Below are positions 23,458-32,687 of a stretch of DNA of 64,000 bases, piece after piece. Source of the stretch: Lachnospiraceae bacterium (GTDB lineage Bacteria > Bacillota > Clostridia > Lachnospirales > Lachnospiraceae); assembly GCA_004556655.1 (NCBI GenBank), contig SFGF01000003.1:1-64000 (forward strand), read 5' to 3'. The notes under the pieces were generated by a model. That model worked only from the letters and a program-made list of their open reading frames with translations, had not been told where the DNA came from and did no database searches. The first letter of the stretch is position 1. Each line of letters starts with the position of its first letter. The position numbers and the translations under genes are program-made.

Positions 23458-24424
23458 CGGGCATGGAAGAAATATAGATTATATCAGGATTTCTGTAACG
23501 GATCGTTGTAATCTGCGATGTACTTATTGTATGCCGGAAGAAGGCATTCCTGTTGTGAATCACCAGGAGATTTTAAGTTATGATGAGATCACCAAACTGG
23601 CGGAAATATTTGCCGACATTGGTATCAGGAAAATAAAACTGACGGGAGGAGAGCCTTTGGTACGAAAAGGGCTTCCGAATCTGGTGAAACAGTTGAAAAG
23701 TATTCCGGGAGTAGAACAGGTGACATTGACAACCAATGGCATTATGCTGGAAGAAATGTTGGAAGAACTGGCTTTTTCAGGACTGGACGGAATTAATCTG
23801 AGCCTGGATACTCTGAATCCTACGGTTTTTGAGCAGATTACCCGAAAACAGGAGTTTTCAAAGGTCATGAAAGGGTTGAAGAAAGCTCTTGCTTATCCGG
23901 AAATTCCATTGAAAATTAACTGTGTACCGTTGGGACTGCCGGGGCAGGATGTATATGAGCTGGCTGAGCTGGCAAAAAAATACAGGATCCATGTACGGTA
24001 TATTGAGATGATGCCGATCGGACTTGGGAAACAGTTTAAACCACAGTTTGAGGATGAAATACTGGCTGTATTGGAACAACGTTACGGAAAGTACGAAAAA
24101 TATGAGGGGAAGCTTGGAAACGGTCCGGGACATTATTATACTTTCCCCGGATTTATAGGGAAAATAGGTTTTATCAGCGCAATCAGCCATAAATTCTGTA
24201 ATCGCTGCAATAGAGTGAGACTGACATCCCAGGGTTTTTTAAAGACTTGTCTGCAGTATGAAACTGGGATCGATCTTAAAAAGATGCTGCGTCAGGGAGC
24301 TGGAAAAGAAGAACTTCGTATGGCAATAGAAGAGGCTATCGAGCGGAAACAGACAGGTCATCAGTTTGGAGAAAGTTCGGATGGAAATGGTGAAACACAT
24401 ATGATGTCACAGATTGGAGGATGA
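23450..24424 (+). CDS. moaA: GTP 3',8-cyclase (radical SAM)
   Basis: 324 residues. N-terminal radical SAM cluster C20, C24, C27 (CNLRCTYCMPEEGI). The second, C-terminal GTP-binding cluster is CNRCNRVRLTSQGFLKTC. The C-terminal GG that completes the active site ends the protein (MMSQIGG). Carries out the first step of molybdopterin synthesis from GTP. Overlaps moaC (8 nt) and mogA (4 nt). Confidence 0.95.
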   Translation: MIDGHGRNIDYIRISVTDRCNLRCTYCMPEEGIPVVNHQEILSYDEITKLAEIFADIGIRKIKLTGGEPLVRKGLPNLVKQLKSIPGVEQVTLTTNGIMLEEMLEELAFSGLDGINLSLDTLNPTVFEQITRKQEFSKVMKGLKKALAYPEIPLKINCVPLGLPGQDVYELAELAKKYRIHVRYIEMMPIGLGKQFKPQFEDEILAVLEQRYGKYEKYEGKLGNGPGHYYTFPGFIGKIGFISAISHKFCNRCNRVRLTSQGFLKTCLQYETGIDLKKMLRQGAGKEELRMAIEEAIERKQTGHQFGESSDGNGETHMMSQIGG

Positions 24425-24924
24425 GTATTATGAACAGAAGAGTTGCGATTATTGTATCCAGCGACAGTGGATATAGAGGAGAACGGGAAGACTTGAGCGG
24501 ACCGGAGATTCGGCGTATCGTGGAGGAGAATGGTTATCAGGTGATTTCCACCGTTATTTTGCCGGATGAGCAGAAAGCTTTAAGCGAAGAGATGAAACGG
24601 ATTGCGGATGAGAATCAGGCGGATTTGATTCTAACAACCGGTGGAACCGGATTTTCTCCCAGAGATTGTATGCCGGAGGCAACTTTTGCGGTTGTAGAGA
24701 GGATAGTGCCGGGGATTCCGGAGGCTATGCGGGCCTTTAGTATGCAGTTTACAAAACGGTCTATGCTGAGCAGAAGTGCGGCAGGAATACGAAAAAAGAC
24801 GTTGATCATTAATCTTCCGGGCAGTCCGAAAGCAGTAAGGGAGTGTCTGGAATATATCATCAGTGAATTGGCCCATGGGCTGGATATTTTGACAGGGGAG
24901 GCATCCAATTGTGCCAGAAAGTGA
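24421..24924 (+). CDS. mogA: molybdopterin adenylyltransferase (MogA/MoaB type)
   Basis: 167 residues with the MoCF-binding signature LILTTGGTGFSPRDCMPEATF and the downstream INLPGSPKAVRE. It adenylates molybdopterin before metal insertion. Start ATG 24421 overlaps the moaA stop; ATG 24430 is an alternative. Last gene of the molybdenum region, ended by a double-layer terminator. moaD, moaE and moeB are not in this window. Confidence 0.88.
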   Translation: MSIMNRRVAIIVSSDSGYRGEREDLSGPEIRRIVEENGYQVISTVILPDEQKALSEEMKRIADENQADLILTTGGTGFSPRDCMPEATFAVVERIVPGIPEAMRAFSMQFTKRSMLSRSAAGIRKKTLIINLPGSPKAVRECLEYIISELAHGLDILTGEASNCARK

Positions 24925-24972
24925 GACAAATCTCTTGTATATTTTTTTATAAATGAATAGTTATGCGGGCTT

Positions 24973-25035
24973 AACCAACTCTATCTTTTTCCCGTCGATA
25001 AAGGACGGGTTTGGGGATAGAGCTGGTTTTTTTGT
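24973..25035 (+). terminator. nested terminator after mogA, ahead of the decayed antiterminator gene
   Basis: AACCAACTCTATC (24973-24985) pairs with GATAGAGCTGGTT (25016-25028), with an inner stem CCCGTC/GACGGG and a long T run after. The bases just before and into the stem (GCGGGCTTAACC) resemble the 3' half of the RNA antiterminator bound by BglG/LicT proteins, so it may once have controlled the PTS genes. Confidence 0.75.
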
Positions 25036-25049
25036 TTTTTGGGGGAAAT

Positions 25050-25477
25050 ATGCGAATAAAAAAAGTGATTAATAATAATATTCTCTGCGCAATAGATGAA
25101 AAAGGGAATGAATTGATTGTCACGGGAAAAGGGATTGGAATTAAACGTTTTACAGGAGAACTGATCGATCAGGCAAGGATTGAAAAGATTTACCGTATGG
25201 AGGGAAAAGCGGATCATATCAGGTTGGCAGATACTGTCTGAAAAAAATAGAGGAAAGATGCCGGATTCAATTGAATCCGGATGAGGCCACATTTATTGCT
25301 TTACATATAGTAAATGCGGAAATGAATACAAATATGAGCCAGATGTATGATATTACAAAAATTCTGGATGGTTGTATACAGATTGCCGGGGAATACTATC
25401 AGAAGAAATGGAAGGAAGAAGAAAAGGTCTATATGACCATCCATCTTAAATGTCTCAACAGGTATAGGGAATCATAA
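25050..25477 (+). pseudogene. decayed BglG/LicT-type antiterminator
   Basis: The first 63 codons are a complete RNA-binding CAT domain (MRIKKVINNNILCAIDEKGNELIVTGKGIGI...), ending in a stop at 25241. Two frames over, from about 25238 to 25477, the end of the first PRD domain is recognisable: KKIEERCRIQLNPDEATFIALHIVNAEMN and MTIHLKCLNRY. Roughly 60 residues of PRD1 and all of PRD2 (family length about 280) are missing. This indicates an internal deletion with frameshift plus a C-terminal loss. The CAT fragment might still be made but would lack PTS control. Confidence 0.8.
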
Positions 25478-25539
25478 GAGTTGAAATCCTGTAAATAGTC
25501 CGGACAATCAGGATTTTAATAAATGAAAGGAGAAAAAGA

Positions 25540-27281
25540 ATGAAAGAAAAGAAGAGTGGTCAGATTTTTGCTGCGGCCCAGCAGATTGGTAAATCACTGT
25601 TTCTTCCGATCGCTGTGCTGCCGTTCGCCGGAATTCTGCTTGGAATCGGAAGTTCGTTTACCAATGAAACGACAATTGCTACCTACGGATTGTCAAATAT
25701 CCTGCATCAGGGAACTCCATTGTATGGTTTTATGCTGATGCTGGCAAATGCAGGGAATGCTATTTTTGGCAATCTTGCATTGATTTTTGCCCTTGCTGTT
25801 GCTATGGGTATGGCAAAGAAGGAAAAAGGTGTTGCAGTTATGTCTTCAGCTATTTTCTATATTGTTATGCTGATGACAATCAACACACTACTGGTTTTGG
25901 ATGGTTCCATTGTGGATGGTGTGGTATCGGCAAATGTGAAAGAGGGAGCCATCACTTCCATGCTGGGAATCCAGACTTTGCAGATGGGTGTTTTTGGCGG
26001 TATTATTGCGGGCTTGATTACAGCCATGCTTTGTAATAAGTTTTACAAGAGAAGAGAAAAGAAGTAGGTTCGCTGTTATTTTCAGTTGCGCTGACTTCCT
26101 TTCTGACCGGTATTACGGAGCCAATTGAATTTACATTCCTGTTCCTGGCACCTGCTTTGTTTGTCGTACACGTTGTTTTGGCAGGTCTTGCATTTATGAC
26201 TTGTCATATCCTTGGGATCTGTGTGGGCACCACATTTTCGGATGGATTGATTGACCTTATTTTATATGGCGTTCTTCCGGGGCAGGAGAAATCAAATTGG
26301 ATGATGCTGATTCCTGTATTGATTGTATATTTTATCATATACTTTGTAGTGTTCCGTTTCTTCATTCTGAAATGGGATCTGAAGACACCGGGACGTGAGG
26401 CAGAAGGTGAGGCTGCACATCTGGTATCTAAGGAAGAATACAGAAAGGCTACCGGTGTTGGCGTGGCAGGGGGAAAAGCTGCAGCTGCCGGAAAATTTGA
26501 TGAGAAGTCTGCTGCAATTCTGAAAGGTGTCGGAGGAGTTGCCAATCTGGTTGATATTGATTGCTGTGCAACCCGTCTTCGTCTTACACTGGTAGACAGT
26601 GCAAAAGTAGATCAGGCAATTCTGAAATCGACAGGAGCCTCGGGAGTTGTTGTGAAAGGTGCAGGAATACAGGTTATTTACGGTCCGTCCGTTACCATTG
26701 TAAAATCAAACTTTGAAGAATTTGTGGATCAGGTTCGTGCAGGAACAATTTCGGAAGAGACTTTTATAGATGTACAGACACCGGAGTCGGCTGTTGTTTC
26801 CGAGAAAAAAAATGATACAGATATTAAAGATTCTGTTCTTGGCTCACATTTGAACGGGCAGGTTGTACCTCTTGCCGAGGTGAAGGACGAAGCTTTTGCC
26901 TCAGGTGCTCTGGGAGATGGTGTCGCAGTTGAACCGTCGGAAGGAAAACTATATGCTCCGACGGACGGAGTGATTGAGACTGTGTTTGACACGAAACATG
27001 CCATTGGTATGACTACTGATGCAGGAACAGAACTGTTGCTCCACATCGGTATTGATACGGTGAAGCTTGGCGGCAAACATTTTGAAACACATGTAAGCGC
27101 AGAGCAGCATGTGAAAAAAGGAGATCTTCTGGTTACTTTTGATATAGAAGGAATCAAGAAGGAAGGGTATTTGTGTACCACACCGATGATCGTCTGCAAT
27201 ACAGATGACTATAAAGAAGTGAAAGCAGTGGCAGAAGGAAAAATTAAAGCAGGACAGGATATTCTTTCACTAAAAGGTTAA
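25540..27281 (+). pseudogene. glucose-type PTS EIICBA permease with a large internal deletion
   Basis: Codons from 25540 encode the start of a PtsG-like EIIC (GQIFAAAQQIGKSLFLPIAVLPFAG) and stop at 26067. From about 26040 another frame continues with the end of EIIC (VGSLLFSVALTSFLTGITEPIEFTFLFLAPAL), then EIIB with the phospho-Cys motif VDIDCCATRLRLTL (about 26548-26590), and EIIA with phospho-His in LLLHIGIDTVKLGG. About 150 residues of EIIC, with the GLHHI-type substrate region, are missing at the junction. The second part (26157-27281 open) could still yield soluble EIIB-EIIA. Confidence 0.82.
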
Positions 27282-27308
27282 GAATGAAAAAATAAGGAGG
27301 AAATAGAA

Positions 27309-27566
27309 ATGAAATCATTTGAGTACACGATAACAGACGAGGTAGGAATTCACGCAAGACCGGCAGGGCTTCTGGTGAAAGAAGCAAAAAATTACACTTC
27401 CGTGATCAAAATTACAAAAGACGGTAAAAGTGCCGAGGCTAAAAAACTGATGGCTCTTATGGGGCTGGGAGTGAAAAAGGGTGATACGGTCACTGTTACT
27501 GTAGAAGGCGGAGATGAGGAAACAGCAGCAATAAAAATAGAAGAGTTTTTCAAGAACAATCTGTAA
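27309..27566 (+). CDS. ptsH: phosphocarrier protein HPr
   Basis: 85 residues. Phospho-His in VGIHARPAG (His-15 region) and the regulatory Ser in GKSAEAKKLMALMGLGV (Ser-46 region), so both PEP-dependent transfer and HPr kinase control are possible. Follows the broken permease by 27 nt with AAGGAGG as ribosome site and precedes ptsI. Intact, unlike the permease, as expected for a general PTS component. Confidence 0.95.
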   Translation: MKSFEYTITDEVGIHARPAGLLVKEAKNYTSVIKITKDGKSAEAKKLMALMGLGVKKGDTVTVTVEGGDEETAAIKIEEFFKNNL

Positions 27567-27581
27567 TTTGGGGGAATATCT

Positions 27582-29195
27582 GTGGAAAAGAAAACTGGTA
27601 AAAAGATTTTTAACGGTATTGCTATCGGTAAAATCAGGTTTTACTCAAAAGCAGAGAATCAGGTTTCACGCACAAAAGTGGAGGACACAGAAGCAGAGAT
27701 CGCCAGGTATGAAGAAGCAAAGCAGAAAGCGGCCAAACAACTGGAACAACTGTATGAAAAAGCCCTTGTAGAGGTGGGAGAAGCAAATGCAGAAATCTTT
27801 AATGTGCATATAATGATGTTGGAGGATGATGATTTTAATGAATCCGTTCACAATATTATATCTGCACAGAAAGTGAATGCTGAATATGCCGTTGCATCTA
27901 CCGGTGACAATTTTGCGGAAATGTTTGCCAATATGGAAGATGAGTATTTTAAGGCACGTTCAGCAGATATCAAGGATATTACAGAGCGGGTACTTTCTAT
28001 TCTCTGCGGTAATGAAGAAGGCGGCGAGATTGGGGATGAGCCGGTTATTATTGTGGCAGAAGATCTGGCTCCCAGTGAGACAGTTCAGATGGACAAAAGC
28101 AAACTTCTGGCTTTTGTGACACGGTTGGGTTCTTCCAACTCCCACACGGCGATTCTTGCAAGAACTATGGGAATCCCGGCCCTGGCAGGTGTCGAGATCG
28201 ATCATTCATGGAATGGTAAGATTGGAATTGTTGACGGCTATGAGGGAGTGTTTCTTGTAGATCCGTCCATGCCTGTGCTGGAAGAATATTTTAAAAAGAA
28301 AGCAGCGGATGATGAACAGAAACAACTGCTGCAGACTTTAAAGGGAAAAGAAAATGTAACAAAGTCAGGACAGAAGATCAATCTTTATGCTAATATTGGC
28401 AATCCAGGTGATCTGATGTCTGTCCTGGAAAATGATGCAGGTGGTATCGGTCTGTTCCGCAGTGAATTTTTGTATCTGGAAGCCACAACATATCCGACAG
28501 AAGAAGAACAGTTTCAGGCATACCGGAAGGTTGTGGAGACCATGGGCGGTAAGAAGGTTATAATCCGTACGTTGGATATCGGCGCAGACAAGCAGGTAGA
28601 ATACTTTAATCTTGATAAAGAGGATAATCCGGCCCTTGGCTATCGGGCTATTCGAATCTGTCTTACCAGACCGGAGATATTCAGAACACAGCTTCGTGCA
28701 CTGTTCAGGGCCAGCGCATATGGGAATCTTGCCATCATGTATCCTATGATCATTTCTGTGGATGAGGTTCGAAGAATCAAAGAGATTTCTGTGGAAGTGA
28801 AAAAAGAACTATTAGCGGAAGGGGTGGAAATCGGAAATGTGGAAGAAGGAATTATGATCGAAACACCAGCCGCTGCTGTGATGAGTGATGAACTGGCAAA
28901 AATGGTGGATTTCTTCAGCGTAGGCACCAACGATTTGACCCAGTACACATTGGCGATTGATCGTCAGAATGCAAAGCTGGATGAGTTCTATGATGCACAT
29001 CATCCGGCTGTACTTCGTCTGATAGAGATGGTCGTAAATAATGCACATAAGGCAGGAATCTGGGCAGGAATCTGCGGAGAACTTGGTGCAGACACGACAC
29101 TTACAGAAACATTTCTTAAAATGGGATTGGATGAGCTGTCCGTATCACCGGGATGTATTTTACCGGTGCGTAAAGTAATAAGAGAGGCAAAATAA
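27582..29195 (+). CDS. ptsI: PTS Enzyme I (phosphoenolpyruvate-protein phosphotransferase)
   Basis: 537 residues. Active-site His lies in LGSSNSHTAILARTMGIPAL. PEP-binding motifs: GIGLFRSEFLYLE, IIRTLDIGADKQ, FFSVGTNDLTQYTLAIDR and the Cys loop GICGELGAD. Starts with GTG at 27582 after GGGGGAA. It moves phosphate from PEP to HPr. With HPr it forms the working general part of a locus whose dedicated permease is decayed. Confidence 0.95.
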   Translation: MEKKTGKKIFNGIAIGKIRFYSKAENQVSRTKVEDTEAEIARYEEAKQKAAKQLEQLYEKALVEVGEANAEIFNVHIMMLEDDDFNESVHNIISAQKVNAEYAVASTGDNFAEMFANMEDEYFKARSADIKDITERVLSILCGNEEGGEIGDEPVIIVAEDLAPSETVQMDKSKLLAFVTRLGSSNSHTAILARTMGIPALAGVEIDHSWNGKIGIVDGYEGVFLVDPSMPVLEEYFKKKAADDEQKQLLQTLKGKENVTKSGQKINLYANIGNPGDLMSVLENDAGGIGLFRSEFLYLEATTYPTEEEQFQAYRKVVETMGGKKVIIRTLDIGADKQVEYFNLDKEDNPALGYRAIRICLTRPEIFRTQLRALFRASAYGNLAIMYPMIISVDEVRRIKEISVEVKKELLAEGVEIGNVEEGIMIETPAAAVMSDELAKMVDFFSVGTNDLTQYTLAIDRQNAKLDEFYDAHHPAVLRLIEMVVNNAHKAGIWAGICGELGADTTLTETFLKMGLDELSVSPGCILPVRKVIREAK

Positions 29196-29319
29196 CTAAT
29201 CTATATACTCTCCTGCGCTGCCATAAGCGGAACGTGAAGTATTATGTGAAAGCTGATACGGAACCGTCTGCTGAGGCAGCGCATTCTATTGCATAAAAAG
29301 AATTATAAGAAAGCAGAAA

Positions 29320-29709
29320 TCAGCACCAACAGTAGATTTTTGATTGCTCCATATGATCAGAGAAAGGAATATTCTCACAATTGCTCATACTGAACTCTCC
29401 GGCAGAGGTGCGGATTTTGCAGTCTTTGGTATCTTCATAACCGGCATCTTGCAAATATCTGGAAAACATGTAAGCATCGTTCATGCTTTCTGAGGTTTCG
29501 TCTCCATCGGAATTGTATACTTTCATATGAATGTTGTCACCTTCCATGTAAGGACCTACAAGTACGCCTGCCAGATCCAGTCCAAAATTTCTGTTATGAA
29601 TTTTTCGAAATACATTTTTATCAAATTCATCTCTGTTTTTATTCACATCGAAAATCAGATAGTCACTTCCTGTGCCATAGTATTTGTGAAAAATCATTTC
29701 TCTTGCCAT
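29320..29709 (-). pseudogene. N-terminal remnant of a diaminopimelate epimerase-like gene
   Basis: 129 residues. The start follows the DapF fold (IFHKYYGTGSDYLIFDVNKN, IHNRNFGLDLAGVLVGP, MKVYNSDGDETSESMNDAYMF). DapF normally has a catalytic Cys in NADGSEAEMCGNG; here the stretch is SESMNDAY with no Cys. The family is about 270-280 residues, so the second half with the partner Cys is missing, and the last 20 residues are unlike the family. Probably a decaying paralogue, though expression from its AGGAGAG site is possible. Confidence 0.6.
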
Positions 29710-29879
29710 AACATTTCTCTCCTTAATGAAATAGGTTTACATCCATATACTCAAATGCATTTTTATGATCTGTACTATATTATATCAGCGATTAATTTAA
29801 AAGTAATTGAAAATTATGTCATATTTATTTAAAATAGTGCTATAATAGATTTGAATCAGCAGAGAAAGGAACATCCGAT

Positions 29880-30728
29880 ATGAGTAATTATCGAAAAAGT
29901 GGATATCTGAAAAGTGAATATAAGCTTTTTTATCTCACTGACAGTAAACCGGGAGAATTTGAATATCATTACCATGATTTTCATAAACTGCTCATTTTTA
30001 TGGAGGGTGATGTTACCTATTCAATCGAAGGACGGGACTATGATCTTCAGTCGGGGGATATTATACTGATCAATGCCGGGGAGATTCATCGTCCGCAGAT
30101 ACGAAGTCAGATTCCTTACAGAAGGATGATCGCTTATATCTCACAGGACTTTTTTTCTTCTTATCAGGAAGATGGCTTTTCACTGTTTTATTGTTTTGAG
30201 CAGGCAAAAAAAATGAATTCCAATCTGATTCAGTTGCCAAAAAACGGAGCCAACCGTCTTCAGCCGATTGTAAAAGACCTGGTGAATTCTTTTGTAAAAG
30301 AGAATTTTTGTGGGAATCTGTATCAGAAAATTAAACTGGTTGAATATCTGATCCTTTTGAATCAGTATATTCTTGAAGAAACCGGTGTCTATCTGCAGGC
30401 AAGGACAGACAATCCATTGATACGCAATATTCTTGACTATATCAATGAACATATAACGGAAGAACTGTCGATTGACAGGATTGCAGAACATATGTATATG
30501 AATCGCTCTTACCTGATGCATCTTTTTAAAGCGGAGACAGGTTATACGATTGGGAAGTATATTACAGAGAAAAGGCTGTTTTTGTCCAATCATCTGATTT
30601 CACAGGGTATTCCGATAACAGAAGCTTGTTACAAAAGTGGATTTCAGAATTACTCTACATTTTTTCAGGCATATAAAAATAAATATCATGTTTCTCCCAA
30701 GAAAGGGCAGAATGTGACAGAAAAATAA
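29880..30728 (+). CDS. AraC-family transcriptional regulator with cupin sensor
   Basis: 282 residues. The N-terminal cupin domain (YHYHDFHKLLIFMEGDVTYSIEGRDYDLQSGDIILINAGEIHRP) probably binds a small effector. The C-terminal double helix-turn-helix reads IDRIAEHMYMNRSYLMHLFKAETGYTIGKYI and ITEACYKSGFQNYSTFFQAYKNKYHVSPKK. Promoter signal: extended -10 TGCTATAAT at 29838-29846. Its targets are unclear; neighbours do not suggest a sugar. Confidence 0.85.
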   Translation: MSNYRKSGYLKSEYKLFYLTDSKPGEFEYHYHDFHKLLIFMEGDVTYSIEGRDYDLQSGDIILINAGEIHRPQIRSQIPYRRMIAYISQDFFSSYQEDGFSLFYCFEQAKKMNSNLIQLPKNGANRLQPIVKDLVNSFVKENFCGNLYQKIKLVEYLILLNQYILEETGVYLQARTDNPLIRNILDYINEHITEELSIDRIAEHMYMNRSYLMHLFKAETGYTIGKYITEKRLFLSNHLISQGIPITEACYKSGFQNYSTFFQAYKNKYHVSPKKGQNVTEK

Positions 30729-30755
30729 AGCGGAAAGTTATAGTAAAGCAGGGTG

Positions 30756-30784
30756 TTGCAAGGCGTTCAGAGGTGGGTTATAAT
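30756..30784 (+). promoter_or_regulatory. sigma-A promoter of the ybaK-like gene
   Basis: TTGCAA (30756-30761), 17 nt, TATAAT (30779-30784), placed in the gap after the AraC gene and 88 nt before the next start. Confidence 0.7.
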
Positions 30785-30871
30785 AGTCGCATGGCGCAAG
30801 GAACGTATAACTGTGTAGGAATCAGAAAAATTACGTGCAATGCTTATAATGAAAAAGAGGAGTGTAAAGAG

Positions 30872-31351
30872 ATGTCTATTGAAAGAGTACGAAATTATTT
30901 TCGAAAATATAATATGGAGAATAGAATTCAGGAATTTGATGTTTCGAGTGCTACCGTTGAACTGGCTGCTCAGGCATTAAACTGCGAGCCCAAAAGAATT
31001 GCCAAAACATTGTCTTTCATGACGAAGGATCATGCGATCCTTATGGTGACAGCAGGAGATGCGAAAGTTGACAACCACAAGTATAAAGAAAAATTTGGAT
31101 TGAAAGCGAAAATGCTGACCTATGATGAGGTTGAAACATTGATTGGACATGGAGTAGGAGGAGTATGTCCTTTTGGAATCAATGAAGGAATTCCGGTTTA
31201 TCTGGATGAATCTCTGAAACGTTTTGAGACAGTTTTTCCGGCCTGCGGAAGCAGTAACAGCGCGATCGAACTTACCATTCCTGAACTGGAAAAATATTCG
31301 GGATTCACGGAGTGGGTGGATGTCTGTAAAGGATGGAACGAAAATCAGTAA
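30872..31351 (+). CDS. YbaK/EbsC-family aminoacyl-tRNA deacylase
   Basis: 159 residues. YbaK/ProX fold: ALNCEPKRIAKTLSF, the catalytic-site lysine region AGDAKVDNHKYKEKFGLKAKML, GHGVGGVCPFGINEGIPVYLDESL and PACGSSNSAIELT. The family removes mischarged amino acids from tRNA (Cys-tRNAPro and related) in the cytoplasm. Start ATG 30872 after AGAGGAG; upstream in-frame ATGs lack a ribosome site. Confidence 0.88.
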   Translation: MSIERVRNYFRKYNMENRIQEFDVSSATVELAAQALNCEPKRIAKTLSFMTKDHAILMVTAGDAKVDNHKYKEKFGLKAKMLTYDEVETLIGHGVGGVCPFGINEGIPVYLDESLKRFETVFPACGSSNSAIELTIPELEKYSGFTEWVDVCKGWNENQ

Positions 31352-31386
31352 ATTCGGATGCATATCCGGAAAGAATGGGAAATGTG

Positions 31387-32133
31387 ATGGATTATAAGCT
31401 TTTATTGGATACCGCTGTATTTGCGGGCGAAGTATTGATGAAAAGCGGTGCGGAAACTTATCGTGTGGAAGATACCATGTACCGTATTTTAAAAAAATCA
31501 GAGCTGAAAACAGTGGAAGTGCTGGTAATGATGACGGGGTTCGTTGCTACACTGGATGATCCGTCAATCGATTCACTAACTGTGGTCAGAAGAATCACCA
31601 GCAGAGGAACTAATCTGGATAGAATTGACAGGGTAAACAGAATATCCAGAGAATTTTGCGCAGATCATATTACATTGGATGAAACATTTCACAGAATGAA
31701 GGACTTGTGGCGCGAACCCGAAGTTCATTTTCGAAGAATTATTCCGATGGCAGCAATTACCGGAGGATTTGCTATTATGTTTGGCGGTACCTTACCGGAA
31801 GCAGCTGTAGCAGCGGTGGTGGGAGTTATCACTTCCTTTGTTCTGATACTCTGTCGCAAATACAGAGTGCATACTTTTCTGGAAAATATTGTATGTTGTG
31901 CGGTGATGGCTATGGCGATCGGAATTGTGGTAAAAAGTCTTCCGGGAACTTATAATAAAGATCTTTTGATCATCAGTTCCATCATGCCGTTTGTACCGGG
32001 AGCTGCGATTACAAATGCCGTATTTGATATTCTTCACGGAGATTATCTTTCCGGTGTGGCAAGAGCGGCAGAGGCGTTTGTTATAGCAGCAGCTGTAGCA
32101 TTGGGAATAGGTATCGGAATGAGTATGATCTGA
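31387..32133 (+). CDS. threonine/serine exporter ThrE-type, N-terminal subunit (DUF1212)
   Basis: About 248 residues. Cytosolic first half LLLDTAVFAGEVLMKSGAETYRVEDTMYRI is the ThrE N-terminal signature. Membrane helices follow from about residue 120 (IIPMAAITGGFAIMFGG and others). The partner C-terminal subunit is next (15-nt gap). In other bacteria the two halves are one ThrE protein that exports Thr/Ser. The start is uncertain: ATG at 31333, 31375 and 31387 are all in frame with weak ribosome sites. Confidence 0.82.
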   Translation: MDYKLLLDTAVFAGEVLMKSGAETYRVEDTMYRILKKSELKTVEVLVMMTGFVATLDDPSIDSLTVVRRITSRGTNLDRIDRVNRISREFCADHITLDETFHRMKDLWREPEVHFRRIIPMAAITGGFAIMFGGTLPEAAVAAVVGVITSFVLILCRKYRVHTFLENIVCCAVMAMAIGIVVKSLPGTYNKDLLIISSIMPFVPGAAITNAVFDILHGDYLSGVARAAEAFVIAAAVALGIGIGMSMI

Positions 32134-32148
32134 TAGGAGAGATAACGT

Positions 32149-32619
32149 ATGGATGTTGTGGAAATGATCAGACAGAGCATCGGTGGATTGATTGCAGTGG
32201 TCGGTTTTGGAACAGTGCTCAGGGTCCCGAAGAGATTTTTAATCTGGGGAGGTATTGACGGAGCGATAGGCTGGTTTGTTTATCTGATCGCAGGGCAGTT
32301 TACAGATTCGATTATTTTAAGTACCTTTGCGGGTGCGGTTGTGATTTCTGTGGGCGCACATATCTGCGCCAGAGTATTTAAAACACCGGTTACTATGTTT
32401 TTGCTTCCGGCAAATATGACACTGGTGCCGGGAGCAGGAATGTATCGCGTTGTTTATTATGTTCTGAAATCACAAAATCAGATGTCCACGTATTATCTGC
32501 TGCAGACCCTACAAGTGGCAGGAACGATTGCAGTGGCGATTTTTGTAGTAAATATCCTGCTGGGGAATTTTATAAGCGGTGTGCGGGAAATCCGGAAAAA
32601 AGCAATAGATGACAAATGA
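32149..32619 (+). CDS. threonine/serine exporter ThrE-type, C-terminal subunit (DUF3815)
   Basis: 156 residues, nearly all membrane: IGGLIAVVGFGTVLRVPKRFLIWGGIDGAIGW, FAGAVVISVGAHICARVFKTPVTMFLLPANMTLVPGAGMYR. The LPANMTLVPGAGMYR loop is typical of the second half of ThrE. Works with the preceding gene; amino-acid specificity is inferred from the family only. Confidence 0.82.
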   Translation: MDVVEMIRQSIGGLIAVVGFGTVLRVPKRFLIWGGIDGAIGWFVYLIAGQFTDSIILSTFAGAVVISVGAHICARVFKTPVTMFLLPANMTLVPGAGMYRVVYYVLKSQNQMSTYYLLQTLQVAGTIAVAIFVVNILLGNFISGVREIRKKAIDDK

Positions 32620-32687
32620 AAAATATAGGGTATATATTCTTTATGTATGCATAGATTGACCAGAAGATAAAATAGTGGGAGAGAGTT

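Noticed and set aside
25540..26067. Programmed frameshift as explanation for the split permease
   Set aside because: About 150 residues of EIIC are missing at the junction, which a frameshift cannot supply; a deletion is needed.
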